NCBI RefSeq assembly: GCF_029589055.1
Contig: NZ_JARQZP010000007.1
Location: 620,001 to 684,000, forward strand
Origin: Vibrio hannami
GTDB taxonomy: Bacteria > Pseudomonadota > Gammaproteobacteria > Enterobacterales > Vibrionaceae
DNA length: 64,000 nucleotides
Direction of reading: 5' to 3'
The translations under genes and the position numbers were made by a program. Positions 38,755 to 49,234 of this stretch are shown here, piece by piece; position 1 is the stretch's first letter, and each line of letters opens with the position of its first letter. The notes beneath the pieces were generated by a model that worked only from the letters and a program-made list of their open reading frames with translations, was not told the origin of the DNA and did no database searches.

Positions 38755-39309
38755 TTAGCAAATAACTGTGAGCTTTGGCCAGATTTCCAGCCACTGTTTA
38801 GAATGCACTCGCTCGTTAAATGTTTGAAGTGTTCTCTTTGGGTTGTGCGTCAGCTTTAAGTTAAAGAGAGATTCAAACCCAAAGGAGGAAATGCATTCGT
38901 ATTGGTTCTCGCTGGTTTTCCGAATGGCGACCGCAGTTTCCTTTTCTACCCAATATGACATGGCGTCTAATGTGCTTTGGTAGGGGGCATCGTTGTTTCT
39001 TCGATGCATCAAAGATTGATTTCTAACCTGCCAGTTAAATTCGGGCTCTAAAGCTTTTAGCTGCTCTTCGTAAACAGCGTACATGTTGCTGTTTTTTTCA
39101 GTAGGGTCATAATAGATCACGTCAATATCGTTCAGTGGAGTCGAACAGGCCTTTTGGTGCAAGTAGTCCCAAACTAGGTTCCGGACAAAACCAGCGGCAA
39201 TGTAACAATCAGGTAAATCTAGTTGATAAACTGCGCTTAACGCCTTCACTCTTTGTTGATCTTGGCGGACGAGTTCGATGATTTTTCTTTCGTATTGCGT
39301 TTTGGTCAT
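38755..39309 (-). CDS. Nucleotidyltransferase family protein (NTP_transf_6/DUF925)
   Basis: A 184-residue protein of a family related to nucleotidyltransferases. The core AAGFVRNLVWDYLH near residue 38 carries the GG-like helix region, and NDIDVIYYDP near residue 60 supplies the paired acidic metal ligands. The C-terminal LTHNPKRTLQTFNERVHSKQ is the family signature. Biochemical function is not established. It sits between GNAT genes with gaps of 4 and 23 bases. Confidence 0.8.
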   Translation of the reverse strand: MTKTQYERKIIELVRQDQQRVKALSAVYQLDLPDCYIAAGFVRNLVWDYLHQKACSTPLNDIDVIYYDPTEKNSNMYAVYEEQLKALEPEFNWQVRNQSLMHRRNNDAPYQSTLDAMSYWVEKETAVAIRKTSENQYECISSFGFESLFNLKLTHNPKRTLQTFNERVHSKQWLEIWPKLTVIC

Positions 39310-39312
39310 CAG

Positions 39313-39750
39313 TTATACATTTTCGTAGTCAGATGCATTAAATGAGTACATACGAACTTCGTCTCTGGGGAGCCAGCCTATAGACTCGTAAAATCGTTGC
39401 GCATTGATATTGTCGTTGGCAACAAACAGGTGAGTTTTGGAAATACCATTCGCTTCCAACGCCTTAATTGCGGATGAAATTAGCAGCTTGCCAATACCGT
39501 TACCTCGTTCAGATTTATGAACAGCAAGGTGTTGAACATAGCCCCTTCGTCCATCGGTACCTACCAAAATAGCGCCTTTAATCTCCGAAGAGTGCTGCGC
39601 CACAAAGCTTAAACCAGGGTTGAGTTTAAGGTAGCGCTCTATGTTTGTCCTGGAGTCGGCATCTCGCAACAACATGGCTTCGGTCCCAGACCACAATTTG
39701 ATAACCTGATCGTAGTCCGAGATGAGCATTTCTCTAATAGTGATATCCAT
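39313..39750 (-). CDS. GNAT N-acetyltransferase
   Basis: A 145-residue acetyltransferase. It starts ITIREMLISDYDQVIKLWSG and has the acetyl-CoA loop VHKSERGNGIGKLLISSAI near residue 78. THLFVANDNINAQRFYESIGW follows near residue 105. Resembles YpeA/RimI-like GNATs. Three bases separate it from the downstream nucleotidyltransferase gene, indicating co-transcription. Substrate unknown. Confidence 0.83.
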   Translation of the reverse strand: MDITIREMLISDYDQVIKLWSGTEAMLLRDADSRTNIERYLKLNPGLSFVAQHSSEIKGAILVGTDGRRGYVQHLAVHKSERGNGIGKLLISSAIKALEANGISKTHLFVANDNINAQRFYESIGWLPRDEVRMYSFNASDYENV

Positions 39751-39768
39751 ATCTGTTTTCTTGGTTCC

Positions 39769-40563
39769 TTACACTAGTTCTGCGATCACTAAACCGTGAT
39801 TACTTGAGCCCAACAAAGATGGTTCGTCACAGGTCTTTAAATGGCTTTGAAGCCAGGTGTTGTATTGCTTTGGAGTAAACTGGTTTACGCCAGTGGCGAT
39901 ATATCTCGAGAATCCATCTGTCGCAAGGTGCCTCAACGGGTTGAAACCGTTCTCTCGAATCAGTTGTTCTATCTCCGATGGTGAAGAGAAATAACCGACT
40001 CTGAAAAAACTGTCTGCTTTGGGATCAGATACCAATCCTGTTTCCAATAGTTTGCTCATTACTTGTGGGGTGATAAGCTCTGGAAACTTCTGAGCAAACA
40101 AACCAGCGACAAAGTAACGGGAAATATAAGCAATGGCTACGCTGCCACCTGGCTTAAGTATTCGTTTCGCTTCCTGCATAACCTGATTACGTTCTTCGAT
40201 AGACTGTAGATGGTATAAGGGACCGAGAATAACGCAGAGATCTTGTGATGAGTCTTCGATAAAAGGGACAGAGCACGCATTGCCCTGAAACAATTTTACC
40301 TTAAGATTTTGGTCTGCTGCTTTCTCAGCGAATATATCCACCTGCTCTGGCGCAAGTTCTACTGCAGTAACGTCACACCCCATATCTGCAAACTTTAAAG
40401 AGTAACGTCCGGTAGCCGCGCCAAGTTCGCAGACTTTATTGCCAGGTTTAAGGTATTTGGCTAAAGCGTGCATCGTAGTGTCGTATTCAAGCTGAGCGAT
40501 GTACTGGCGAGTAAGGCGGCTATCTTCATCAGCGCCAGTGTATTGTGCTATCAGTTCTTCCAT
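39769..40563 (-). CDS. Class I SAM-dependent methyltransferase
   Basis: A 264-residue small-molecule-type methyltransferase. Motif I is KVCELGAATGRYSLKFADMG near residue 44. VTAVELAPEQVDIF (motif II) and LCVILGPLYHLQSIEERNQV (motif IV region) follow, then ILKPGGSVAIAYISRYF. It resembles type-11 methyltransferases that act on small molecules or cofactors. First gene of the five-gene minus-strand run, so the run may be expressed as one unit. Target unknown. Confidence 0.82.
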   Translation of the reverse strand: MEELIAQYTGADEDSRLTRQYIAQLEYDTTMHALAKYLKPGNKVCELGAATGRYSLKFADMGCDVTAVELAPEQVDIFAEKAADQNLKVKLFQGNACSVPFIEDSSQDLCVILGPLYHLQSIEERNQVMQEAKRILKPGGSVAIAYISRYFVAGLFAQKFPELITPQVMSKLLETGLVSDPKADSFFRVGYFSSPSEIEQLIRENGFNPLRHLATDGFSRYIATGVNQFTPKQYNTWLQSHLKTCDEPSLLGSSNHGLVIAELV

Positions 40564-40673
40564 GATTAATTTTTCTATATATCAATAAATTAACGGCAGT
40601 AATTAATTCATACTAGTGGTATGGATTGAAGAAAGGAATAGAAATCTTATGTTGCGGATAGAAAGGAGAGAAT

Positions 40674-40696
40674 AGGGGAGTGGATGTGGCTCCCCT
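40674..40696 (-). terminator. Hairpin after the chemoreceptor gene
   Basis: Seven-base arms AGGGGAG and CTCCCCT with a nine-base loop, 22 bases beyond the chemoreceptor stop. The T run on the minus strand is weak. Confidence 0.45.
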
Positions 40697-40717
40697 GTTT
40701 GATACTGTGGTTATCAG

Positions 40718-42598
40718 TTAAACTCGGAAAAACTCCACTGAGTTAGCAATGCTCTTTGATATTGCACTCAGCTCTGTTGCGTGTTCTTTGTTGCCTTCAG
40801 AGCGCTGGTAATTAAGTTTTGCAGCATCGTTTATCTCGATAATGCTGTTATTGATCTCTTGGGCCACTTTGGTCTGCTCTTCTGCCGCTACAGCGATTTG
40901 GCTATTCATATCGGTAATCAGGTTTACAGAGTGCTGAATAGAAGACAACACTTCGTCAGCATTTGCGGAGCTGTTTAACGTCATTTTAGCCTTGTCCACA
41001 TTAGTATGCATTTCCTCTACAGAGCGGTGTGATAACTCTTGTAACCTTTGAATCACGCCACGAATTTCGTCGATGCTCTGATTTGTATTGCTGGCTAGTT
41101 TCCGAACTTCATCGGCAACAACGGCGAAACCACGGCCTTGCTCACCAGCTCTTGCAGCCTCAATGGCTGCATTCAGAGCAAGAAGGTTCGTCTGTTCAGA
41201 AATATCGGAAATCACACTCAGCACGCTAGCGATAGATTTGGATTCTTTATCAAGTTCTCGAATAACTGCTGAGACATCGTCCATGCTAGATACCAGTGCA
41301 GTTATCTCATTATTCATGTTACTGACCACTTCTTGCCCATGTTGGGAATACTGCTTTGCTTGCTCTGATGCATCAGAGGCATTCATTGCATTTTGAGCAA
41401 CTTCGGTAACAGTGGCAGACATTTGGTTCATTGCAGAAGAGGCAAGCTCTAATTGTTCCATTTGGGCCTGGGAGCTCTGGATCAGATCATTGGCGGACGC
41501 AGAAGACACAAGAGATGCTTCCCCGAGTTGGGTAGAGGCAGCATTAATCTTTTGCACACTTTCTGTTAGCTGTTTAGACATGGTATGTATAGATAGGTTG
41601 ATGCCAGTTTTACCATTTAAGTCTTCAGATTGCGTTTTTCGCAGGTCACCTTTGGCTATTTCTTTTACATATCGCTCTATTTCGAGTGGGTCGCCACCTA
41701 CCGGGTTATACATATATCGGTGAACGAGTTGATAAAGAATGACTATCGAGATAATGATTGAAATAATGGAAAATATAACGCTACTTATTGTGTTTTTTTC
41801 AGCATCGGCGTTGATATTTTCCCATTTCTCCCAGGACCAGACATTCCATCCCACATTTGGTAATGTAGCTTTAACTACATAAGCTTTCTCATTATTGAAA
41901 TCAAATGTGTGTCCTTCTTCTTTTGAAATGCTATTTTTAAAACTAGGGAAGAGCGAGTAAATATTATTCCCGATATCTTCGTTGAACTTAGATGCCAGGA
42001 TATATCCATCCTCTCTGCTGATAAATACTTGTCCTTTTTTAGTTATTTCCTGAGTCAAATCAGATAGTTCGTTTACAGATATATTGGCATTTAATACACC
42101 AACAACCTTTTGATTTCTTTTTACTGGTACAGATAGAGACATTACCAGTTCACCAATATTATTAACATAAGGTAATGTCGCTACATTTTCTTCGTTTGCC
42201 ATGGAGCGAACAAACCATTCTCTTTGGAGTTTTTTGGCATTAAAGTCAGGAATTAGCCCCGTCGGTTTATAAGTTAGGCCGTTGTTCATAGCATATGCGG
42301 CGCCGAACATATGTAACCCTTGTTCTAACGACTCAAGTTGGCCTGATAGCTGAAACATTATTGGCATGCCGGAATCGTCAACAGCAATGGTTTCGCTGGC
42401 TAAATGCAATCCGGTAAAGTATATCTGTAGCCGGTTTTCAATAGTGTGAGAGATTAGTGATGCGGACTCTTCAAGGCTGAGTAAGGTTTTTTCTTTGCTG
42501 GAATTTTTGAAATTGTAGTCACTGTATATCGTCAATATTGAGATAACAACTAGAATAAGTAGGGCGGATAATGTGACTAACTTCTGCTTTACATTCAT
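40718..42598 (-). CDS. Methyl-accepting chemotaxis protein with periplasmic Cache domain
   Basis: A 626-residue transmembrane chemoreceptor. An N-terminal membrane helix (residues about 6-28) is followed by a periplasmic Cache-type sensor (about 35-270; [20 protein letters not shown] and [11 protein letters not shown]). A second helix lies near residue 280, then HAMP and the signalling coiled coil. The hairpin tip has [19 protein letters not shown] and [12 protein letters not shown]. The ligand is unknown. No other chemotaxis gene is near. The longer open frame needs a TTG, so I use the ATG at 42598. Divergent from the aminotransferase gene across a region with a large inverted repeat. Confidence 0.93.
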   Translation of the reverse strand: MNVKQKLVTLSALLILVVISILTIYSDYNFKNSSKEKTLLSLEESASLISHTIENRLQIYFTGLHLASETIAVDDSGMPIMFQLSGQLESLEQGLHMFGAAYAMNNGLTYKPTGLIPDFNAKKLQREWFVRSMANEENVATLPYVNNIGELVMSLSVPVKRNQKVVGVLNANISVNELSDLTQEITKKGQVFISREDGYILASKFNEDIGNNIYSLFPSFKNSISKEEGHTFDFNNEKAYVVKATLPNVGWNVWSWEKWENINADAEKNTISSVIFSIISIIISIVILYQLVHRYMYNPVGGDPLEIERYVKEIAKGDLRKTQSEDLNGKTGINLSIHTMSKQLTESVQKINAASTQLGEASLVSSASANDLIQSSQAQMEQLELASSAMNQMSATVTEVAQNAMNASDASEQAKQYSQHGQEVVSNMNNEITALVSSMDDVSAVIRELDKESKSIASVLSVISDISEQTNLLALNAAIEAARAGEQGRGFAVVADEVRKLASNTNQSIDEIRGVIQRLQELSHRSVEEMHTNVDKAKMTLNSSANADEVLSSIQHSVNLITDMNSQIAVAAEEQTKVAQEINNSIIEINDAAKLNYQRSEGNKEHATELSAISKSIANSVEFFRV

Positions 42599-42739
42599 GG
42601 TTTCTACTCTGAATAATATACTTTTCCATTGGGCCAATATTGTCAATACAATACTATTGATAATATTGAAATGTAAATAACTATATAATGTATTTGTTTT
42701 GGTGGTTATAGGCTTTATTAAATAAACTACGGTTTTTTA

Positions 42740-42780
42740 TTTGAACGTTAATGTATAATTAAAATACATTAACGTTCAAA
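42740..42780. promoter_or_regulatory. Perfect 17-bp inverted repeat between divergent genes
   Basis: Arms at 42740-42756 and 42764-42780 are perfect complements around a seven-base spacer, with the core AACGTTAATGTAT. Being between divergent promoters, it is more likely an operator or shared regulatory element than a terminator. The surrounding 270 bases hold no gene. Confidence 0.55.
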
Positions 42781-42868
42781 TAATGTATTTGGGCTGTTTT
42801 CGGTTGACAAATATACTTATACCTTTAATCTGAATATTTATTAATTATATGGCGAATGGTTATAAATA

Positions 42869-44179
42869 ATGGTGACAGGTAGAAGTTTGTTTTCTCAACG
42901 CAATCAAAAAATTGATACAGAGAATGCATTTAAAGTTGGGCCTCATATTTCTGCGATTGAAAAACAAGGTCATTCAGTAGTGAAATTGAACCTTGGTGAG
43001 CCTGATTTTGATATACCAAAACCAATAGAAGACGAAGTCATACGTCAGCTACGAAATAATAATACCCACTATTGTGATCCTAAAGGCTTGCCCGCTCTTC
43101 GTATGGCGATTGCAAAACAAATCTGTGAAACCAGGCAGTTAGATGTATCTCCGGATCAAGTCGTTGTTTTCCCAGGAGGAAAGCCAAGCATCGGCTTTGC
43201 TCAGCAAGTCTATTGTGATCCTGGGGATGAAATAATCTACCCAAGCCCAGGTTTTCCAATTTATGAGTCGTTTATTGATTATGTTGGTGCTGTGGCAAAG
43301 CCCTTGCACTTAAGTGAGGATCAGGACTTTTCGTTTACAGCAGAACAATTAGATTCTCTGATCACAGATAGAACTAAACTTATTTATATTAACTTCCCTT
43401 CTAACCCAACCGGGGGTATTGCCAGCGAAGAACAGCTTAAAGCTATTGCGGAAGTCATTAATCGCCGATGCGGCCCTGAAGTCAGAGTTTATTCTGATGA
43501 AATATATGAATACATCACGTTTGATGGGAAGAAACATATTTCTATCGCGACGATGCCAGGCATGGCAGAGCGAACGATTATTGCGAGTGGCATGTCGAAA
43601 ACATTTGCCTGGACTGGTGGCCGCATAGGATATGCTGTGTTCCCTACCGTAGAAGAAGCAGACACATTTAAAAACCTAAATATCAACTACTTCTCTTGTG
43701 TGCCTCCTTATAACCAACAAGGCGCTGTCGTTGCGCTAGAAAACCCGGATGTAATGGACACTGTGAGAAAAATGGTAGATACCTTTGAAGAGCGAAGAGA
43801 CTGGATATATTCGGCCCTTAATGCCATCGATGGGATTTCTACTAAAAAGCCGGGTGGGGCGTTTTATATCTTCCCTAACATATCGAAAGTCTGCGAATCT
43901 CTTGGTGTGATAGATGCGTTTAATAACCTTCCTGGCCATGTTCAGGAAACGACATCGCCATCGACATTATTCCAGATGTTTGCACTTTATCATCACCACG
44001 TTGCGGTGATGGATCGCCGCTCATTCGGGAAAATCGATGTGGAAGGGAAACATTATTTACGGCTTTCATATGCGGCGGAGATGTCACAGCTTCAAGAAGG
44101 CATAAAGCGAATTGAAGCAGCGACTAAAGATAAAGCTGGATTTGCTGAGTTCATATCTAAAGGGAAGAACTTCTGCTGA
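42869..44179 (+). CDS. Class I/II PLP-dependent aminotransferase
   Basis: A 436-residue fold-type I aminotransferase. Visible features are VVKLNLGEPDFDIPKPI near residue 38, NFPSNPTGG near residue 175, YSDEIYEYITFDG near residue 207, and the PLP lysine in ASGMSKTFAWTGGRIGY near residue 245. The C-terminal LRLSYAAEMSQLQEGIKRI binds the substrate carboxylate. It resembles aspartate- or alanine-type enzymes, but the substrate is uncertain. A Cys-rich motif is absent. It ends 21 bases from the convergent SH3-like gene. It is near the pyrimidine cluster but on the other strand and separated by the SH3 gene, so it is probably unrelated. Confidence 0.85.
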   Translation: MVTGRSLFSQRNQKIDTENAFKVGPHISAIEKQGHSVVKLNLGEPDFDIPKPIEDEVIRQLRNNNTHYCDPKGLPALRMAIAKQICETRQLDVSPDQVVVFPGGKPSIGFAQQVYCDPGDEIIYPSPGFPIYESFIDYVGAVAKPLHLSEDQDFSFTAEQLDSLITDRTKLIYINFPSNPTGGIASEEQLKAIAEVINRRCGPEVRVYSDEIYEYITFDGKKHISIATMPGMAERTIIASGMSKTFAWTGGRIGYAVFPTVEEADTFKNLNINYFSCVPPYNQQGAVVALENPDVMDTVRKMVDTFEERRDWIYSALNAIDGISTKKPGGAFYIFPNISKVCESLGVIDAFNNLPGHVQETTSPSTLFQMFALYHHHVAVMDRRSFGKIDVEGKHYLRLSYAAEMSQLQEGIKRIEAATKDKAGFAEFISKGKNFC

Positions 44180-44200
44180 CGCTACCGTTTTCGCTATAAT

Positions 44201-44548
44201 TTAATCAGCTTGCAAGTGATTCATTGGTGCCCAGGCGAAATTGTCAGGGCTACTTTCTTTTGCTCCCCATATCCAGCCATTGAGTGAAAACTCTGCGATC
44301 AATATTTCTCCAACGGTGAGAGTATGTTCTACCGCATGATATTTTTGATTCGAAGTGGCTTCATTCCCCTCTACATTCAATATCTGCTTTGGAACCCAGC
44401 CTTGCTTGTTAATGCCTCGACACAATATCCAGTTTGGCCATGGGCCATTAGCATCTGACTCTTCAATAACGGTCAGAACCTCGCCTTCTTCTATCTTTAT
44501 TGGATCTGATGGTGCGTCGGTATACGCTTCGATAACTTTATATTTCAT
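44201..44548 (-). CDS. Small SH3-like domain protein
   Basis: A 115-residue protein with two SH3-like beta-barrels in tandem. The first covers YKVIEAYTDAPSDPIKIEEG to WVPKQIL, and the second covers LTVGEILIAEFSLNGWIWG to AWAPMNHL. No signal peptide is seen, so it is probably cytoplasmic. Such modules may bind peptides; the partner is unknown. It is transcribed alone and faces the aminotransferase gene. Confidence 0.7.
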   Translation of the reverse strand: MKYKVIEAYTDAPSDPIKIEEGEVLTVIEESDANGPWPNWILCRGINKQGWVPKQILNVEGNEATSNQKYHAVEHTLTVGEILIAEFSLNGWIWGAKESSPDNFAWAPMNHLQAD

Positions 44549-44643
44549 GGTCGCAGTTAGTATTCCGTTTTTCTTAATATAGGACAGTCAGCATATTGGC
44601 GTTCACTAAAAATGTGAATAGTAAGAAAGGAATAAATAAGATG

Positions 44644-44686
44644 TTACCTCATTTCCTTCCATTTGGATTTAAAATCAATGAGGTAA
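44644..44686 (-). terminator. Possible terminator of the hyuC-permease-hydA operon
   Basis: Perfect ten-base arms TTACCTCATT and AATGAGGTAA with a 23-base loop lie 21 bases past the hydA stop. T-rich sequence follows on the minus strand. The long loop makes this moderate. Confidence 0.45.
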
Positions 44687-44706
44687 TATCAATTGTGCGC
44701 ATAAAA

Positions 44707-46200
<1,494 letters not shown>

Positions 46201-46208
46201 TTATTCCC

Positions 46209-47696
46209 TTAAGCTTCTTCAGGTTCAGCGGTAAGAACCGGTTGCGTCATCACGCTAGACGCAAGGTAATACAGGATTGCACCTGCAAAAGCACCAGTAA
46301 ACCAACCATAGTTGTAGAACCAGGTCATCACATCGAAAGTGACCGCGATGATGGTAAATAGCACAGGTATGAAGAACGCAATAAAGCCTGCGTAGTTGAT
46401 TGAAGGAATCAATTCTTTGTCAGAATATAGTGCCGGTATATTCAGACTCTGCTTCTTGACCAGGAAGTAATCGACAATCATGATGCCAGCGATAGGACCC
46501 AGCAAGCTGGAGTAGCCCAGTAGCCAGTTCGAGTACATCGCTTCCACACTCACATCCGATTCAATCCAGTGAAGTTTTTTCAACAGTTCCCAGCTCATTA
46601 GCCCAATACCAACCAGACCCGTCAGAAGTACACCGCGAGTATGGTTGATTTGCTTAGGAGCAATGTTCTGGAAATCATTGGTAGGGGATACGACGTTTGC
46701 CGCTGTGTTCGTTGACAGTGTCGCGATGATAATCAGAACCATGGCAATCACTACCCAGAATGGGCTCTCAATCTTACCGATTAGCGTGATTGGATCTGAA
46801 ATGGTTTCACCGAATAGTGTAGTTGAAGCAGAAGTCAGTACCACACCAAGTGCAGCGAAGAAGAACATAGTGAGTGGCAGACCGATGATCTGACCGGTAA
46901 TTTGATCTTTTTGTGATTTAGCGTAACGGCTGAAATCAGGAATGTTCAGAGACAGTGTAGCCCAGAAGCCAACCATTGCTGTTAAGCCAGCAAAGAAGTA
47001 GCTCGCAAAGCCCGCGTCTTCAGGTCGGTTTGCCGGAGTCATGATGATCTCTGAGTAAGAGACCTTGCCACTTGCCCAGAACATAAGACCAAGGCCTACA
47101 GCAAGCAGCAACGGTGCTGCCAGGGTTTCCAGCCACTTGATTGAGTCAGAACCTTTGATTACCACTCCAATATTCAGTACCCAGAATATAAAGAAGCCGA
47201 TCACCTCACCAACGCTGCCAAGGCTAGCCCAGCTACTGGATAACTCGGAAAGAAGAAGGTGGATTGCCAGGCCACCGAACATGGTCTGGATGCCAAACCA
47301 GCCACAAGCTACCAGACCACGGATTAGACATGGTACGTTGGAACCAAAGGTACCAAAAGACGAGCGCAGAAGTACCGGGAAAGGGATGCCGTATTTGGTG
47401 CCAGGAAAGGCGTTCAGTGTTAGTGGTATAAGCACGATCACGTTAGCCAGGAAAATAGTAAACAGCGCCTCAAGCACTGAAAGCCCAAAGTAAGCGGTTA
47501 ATACACCGCCTAAAGTATAGGTTGGTACACAAATCGCCATACCTACCCACAATGCAGCAATATTAACTTTACTCCAGGTTCGTTCCGCCACCTTAGTCGG
47601 TGCAAGATCGTCGTTAAAAAACTTACTATCGGTCAGGTCTTTGGCAACATCCAGTTCATAGAAGTCACCGATTTTTTTCATGGTTGATTTCATCAT
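46209..47696 (-). CDS. NCS1 family nucleobase/hydantoin permease
   Basis: A 495-residue inner-membrane transporter with about 12 hydrophobic segments. It belongs to the NCS1 (Mhp1/AllW/PucI-type) family. Characteristic segments are AALWVGMAICVPTYTLGGVL near residue 50, the AFPGTKYGIPFPVLLRSSFG region near residue 97, and LSLNIPDFSRYAKSQ near residue 252. It imports uracil, thymine, hydantoin or allantoin; the ligand cannot be assigned from sequence. Its place between hydA and the amidohydrolase gene strongly suggests a pyrimidine or hydantoin substrate. No PbuX-type permease is present in the window. Confidence 0.9.
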   Translation of the reverse strand: MMKSTMKKIGDFYELDVAKDLTDSKFFNDDLAPTKVAERTWSKVNIAALWVGMAICVPTYTLGGVLTAYFGLSVLEALFTIFLANVIVLIPLTLNAFPGTKYGIPFPVLLRSSFGTFGSNVPCLIRGLVACGWFGIQTMFGGLAIHLLLSELSSSWASLGSVGEVIGFFIFWVLNIGVVIKGSDSIKWLETLAAPLLLAVGLGLMFWASGKVSYSEIIMTPANRPEDAGFASYFFAGLTAMVGFWATLSLNIPDFSRYAKSQKDQITGQIIGLPLTMFFFAALGVVLTSASTTLFGETISDPITLIGKIESPFWVVIAMVLIIIATLSTNTAANVVSPTNDFQNIAPKQINHTRGVLLTGLVGIGLMSWELLKKLHWIESDVSVEAMYSNWLLGYSSLLGPIAGIMIVDYFLVKKQSLNIPALYSDKELIPSINYAGFIAFFIPVLFTIIAVTFDVMTWFYNYGWFTGAFAGAILYYLASSVMTQPVLTAEPEEA

Positions 47697-47737
47697 TAAG
47701 TCCTCATCCAGTTGAGAATTTTTCTGGTAGCAGAGGG

Positions 47738-49006
47738 TTACTCTGCCGTCTCACATAGCGCTTCGGTTGCAGATTCCTTTGCAATGCGCGTACTTGCCTC
47801 CAGCATGGTATGCAGCAGTACGTTCGCACCGGCTTCACACTCTTGCGGAGAGGTATTTTCGATTTCGTTGTGGCTTATCCCGTTTTCACATGGAGTAAAG
47901 ATCATGCCAGTAGGAACTAAATCCGCCATGTAACAAGCGTCGTGGCCAGCTCCGGCGTAGATATCCATGTGTGAATAGCCAAGCGATTCTGCCGCAGCTT
48001 TTACGTCGTCAGACGCGTTGAATTCAACTGGCGCAAAATACCAGAATGGGTCGATTTCAATCTTGATCCCACGCTCTTTGGCTACTTTAGCGCAGTATTC
48101 GGTAAATGCTTTGTCCATCTCTGCCAGTGTCTCTGCATTAGGGTTACGCAAATCGACACTGAAAGTGATTTCGCCAGGGATTACGTTGCGAGAGTTTGGA
48201 TAGACCTGCATAAAGCCAACAGTACCTAAGCCATTTTCATAGCTGTTTGCCAATTGCTCTATCTCAGCGATGATCTTAGCACTGGCAACCATGGCGTCGT
48301 TACGCAGATACATTGGGGTTATACCCGAGTGGGACTCTTGTCCCTTAATGGTGACGTTGTACCAACGTATCCCCTGACCAAGACGTACTACACCGATAGT
48401 CTTTTCCTGGTCTTCCAGGATTGGACCTTGTTCGATATGGGCCTCAAAGAATGCACCTATATGACGGCTGCCAGGTTCTTCGTCACCCAGATAGCCTATT
48501 TTTTCTAGCTCATCTTTCAGACGAATACCATCGACGTCGGTTTTGTTCAGCTCAGTTTCCAGGTCAAAACGGCCGACATACACACCAGAACCTTGCATTG
48601 CTGGCTGAAAGCGTGAGCCCTCTTCGTTGGTCCAGACAGAAAACTCCATCGGTGCTTCGGTAACGATATTGTTCTCATGCAGCGTGCGAAGCACTTCCAC
48701 ACCAGCCAATACACCAAACACACCGTCAAACTTTCCACCTGTCGGCTGGGTATCAAGATGACTGCCGGTCGCGATGGCTGGTAAGCTGTTATCTTTACCT
48801 TCGCGGCGAGCAAAAATGTTGCCCATTTTGTCTACGCTGATAGTACATCCGCACGCTTTGCACCACTCAACGAACAGATCTCGAGCTTTACCGTCTAATT
48901 CAGTGGCAGCAAGGCGAGCACATCCACCTTTCTCAGTGAGCCCAAACTGCGCCATCTCCATCAGACTTTCCCAGAGCCGATCGCCGTTTACACGTAAATC
49001 TTGCAT
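47738..49006 (-). CDS. Zinc-dependent N-carbamoyl-beta-alanine amidohydrolase (M20 family)
   Basis: A 422-residue metallo-amidohydrolase of the M20/ArgE group that includes bacterial beta-ureidopropionase, N-carbamoyl-L-amino acid hydrolase and allantoate amidohydrolase. Motifs are ATGSHLDTQPTGGKFDGVFG near residue 80 (metal His and Asp), WTNEEGSRFQPAMQGSGVY near residue 125, EAHIEQGPILED near residue 190 and PSGAGHDA-like YAGAGHDACYMAD near residue 380. It should release beta-alanine, ammonia and carbon dioxide. First gene of the operon, with a RutR-like palindrome 123 bases upstream. Beta-ureidopropionase is the best reading here because of hydA and the downstream beta-alanine genes; allantoate hydrolysis is less likely. 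Confidence 0.85.
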   Translation of the reverse strand: MQDLRVNGDRLWESLMEMAQFGLTEKGGCARLAATELDGKARDLFVEWCKACGCTISVDKMGNIFARREGKDNSLPAIATGSHLDTQPTGGKFDGVFGVLAGVEVLRTLHENNIVTEAPMEFSVWTNEEGSRFQPAMQGSGVYVGRFDLETELNKTDVDGIRLKDELEKIGYLGDEEPGSRHIGAFFEAHIEQGPILEDQEKTIGVVRLGQGIRWYNVTIKGQESHSGITPMYLRNDAMVASAKIIAEIEQLANSYENGLGTVGFMQVYPNSRNVIPGEITFSVDLRNPNAETLAEMDKAFTEYCAKVAKERGIKIEIDPFWYFAPVEFNASDDVKAAAESLGYSHMDIYAGAGHDACYMADLVPTGMIFTPCENGISHNEIENTSPQECEAGANVLLHTMLEASTRIAKESATEALCETAE

Positions 49007-49128
49007 ACAAATTCCTTTTACTTGGTTCTTCTTAGCGTTAACGCTAAGTCACATTAGGCCTGCATCCCTTTTCTGAGCGGTACAGACCCCACGTATTCAA
49101 GAACATTCTCGTCTGGCTTTCCGTGCCA

Positions 49129-49144
49129 TTTACCAAATGGTAAA
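49129..49144. promoter_or_regulatory. RutR-like operator of the amidohydrolase operon
   Basis: TTTACCA-AA-TGGTAAA is a perfect 7+2+7 palindrome. It matches the RutR consensus (TTGACCA-NN-TGGTCAA) at all but the third base of each half. It lies in the 228-base gap upstream of the amidohydrolase gene. The same palindrome form occurs upstream of cofG, and a RutR-like TetR gene is encoded nearby. Confidence 0.72.
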
Positions 49145-49234
49145 AATTCTAAGTAAGCTAAATTGGGCTCTGGTCTCTGACTCACTAAAGTGGGTTCTGC
49201 CGGAGCCGGCTTTATAATTTGATATTGCTACGTG

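Noticed and set aside
37706..40563. The GNAT-rich run as integron cassettes
   Set aside because: Gaps between genes are only 3 to 23 bases, too short for attC sites, and no attC-like core or integrase is present.
42740..42780. Large inverted repeat as a terminator
   Set aside because: It lies between divergent genes, so neither transcript ends there, and no T run follows the arms.
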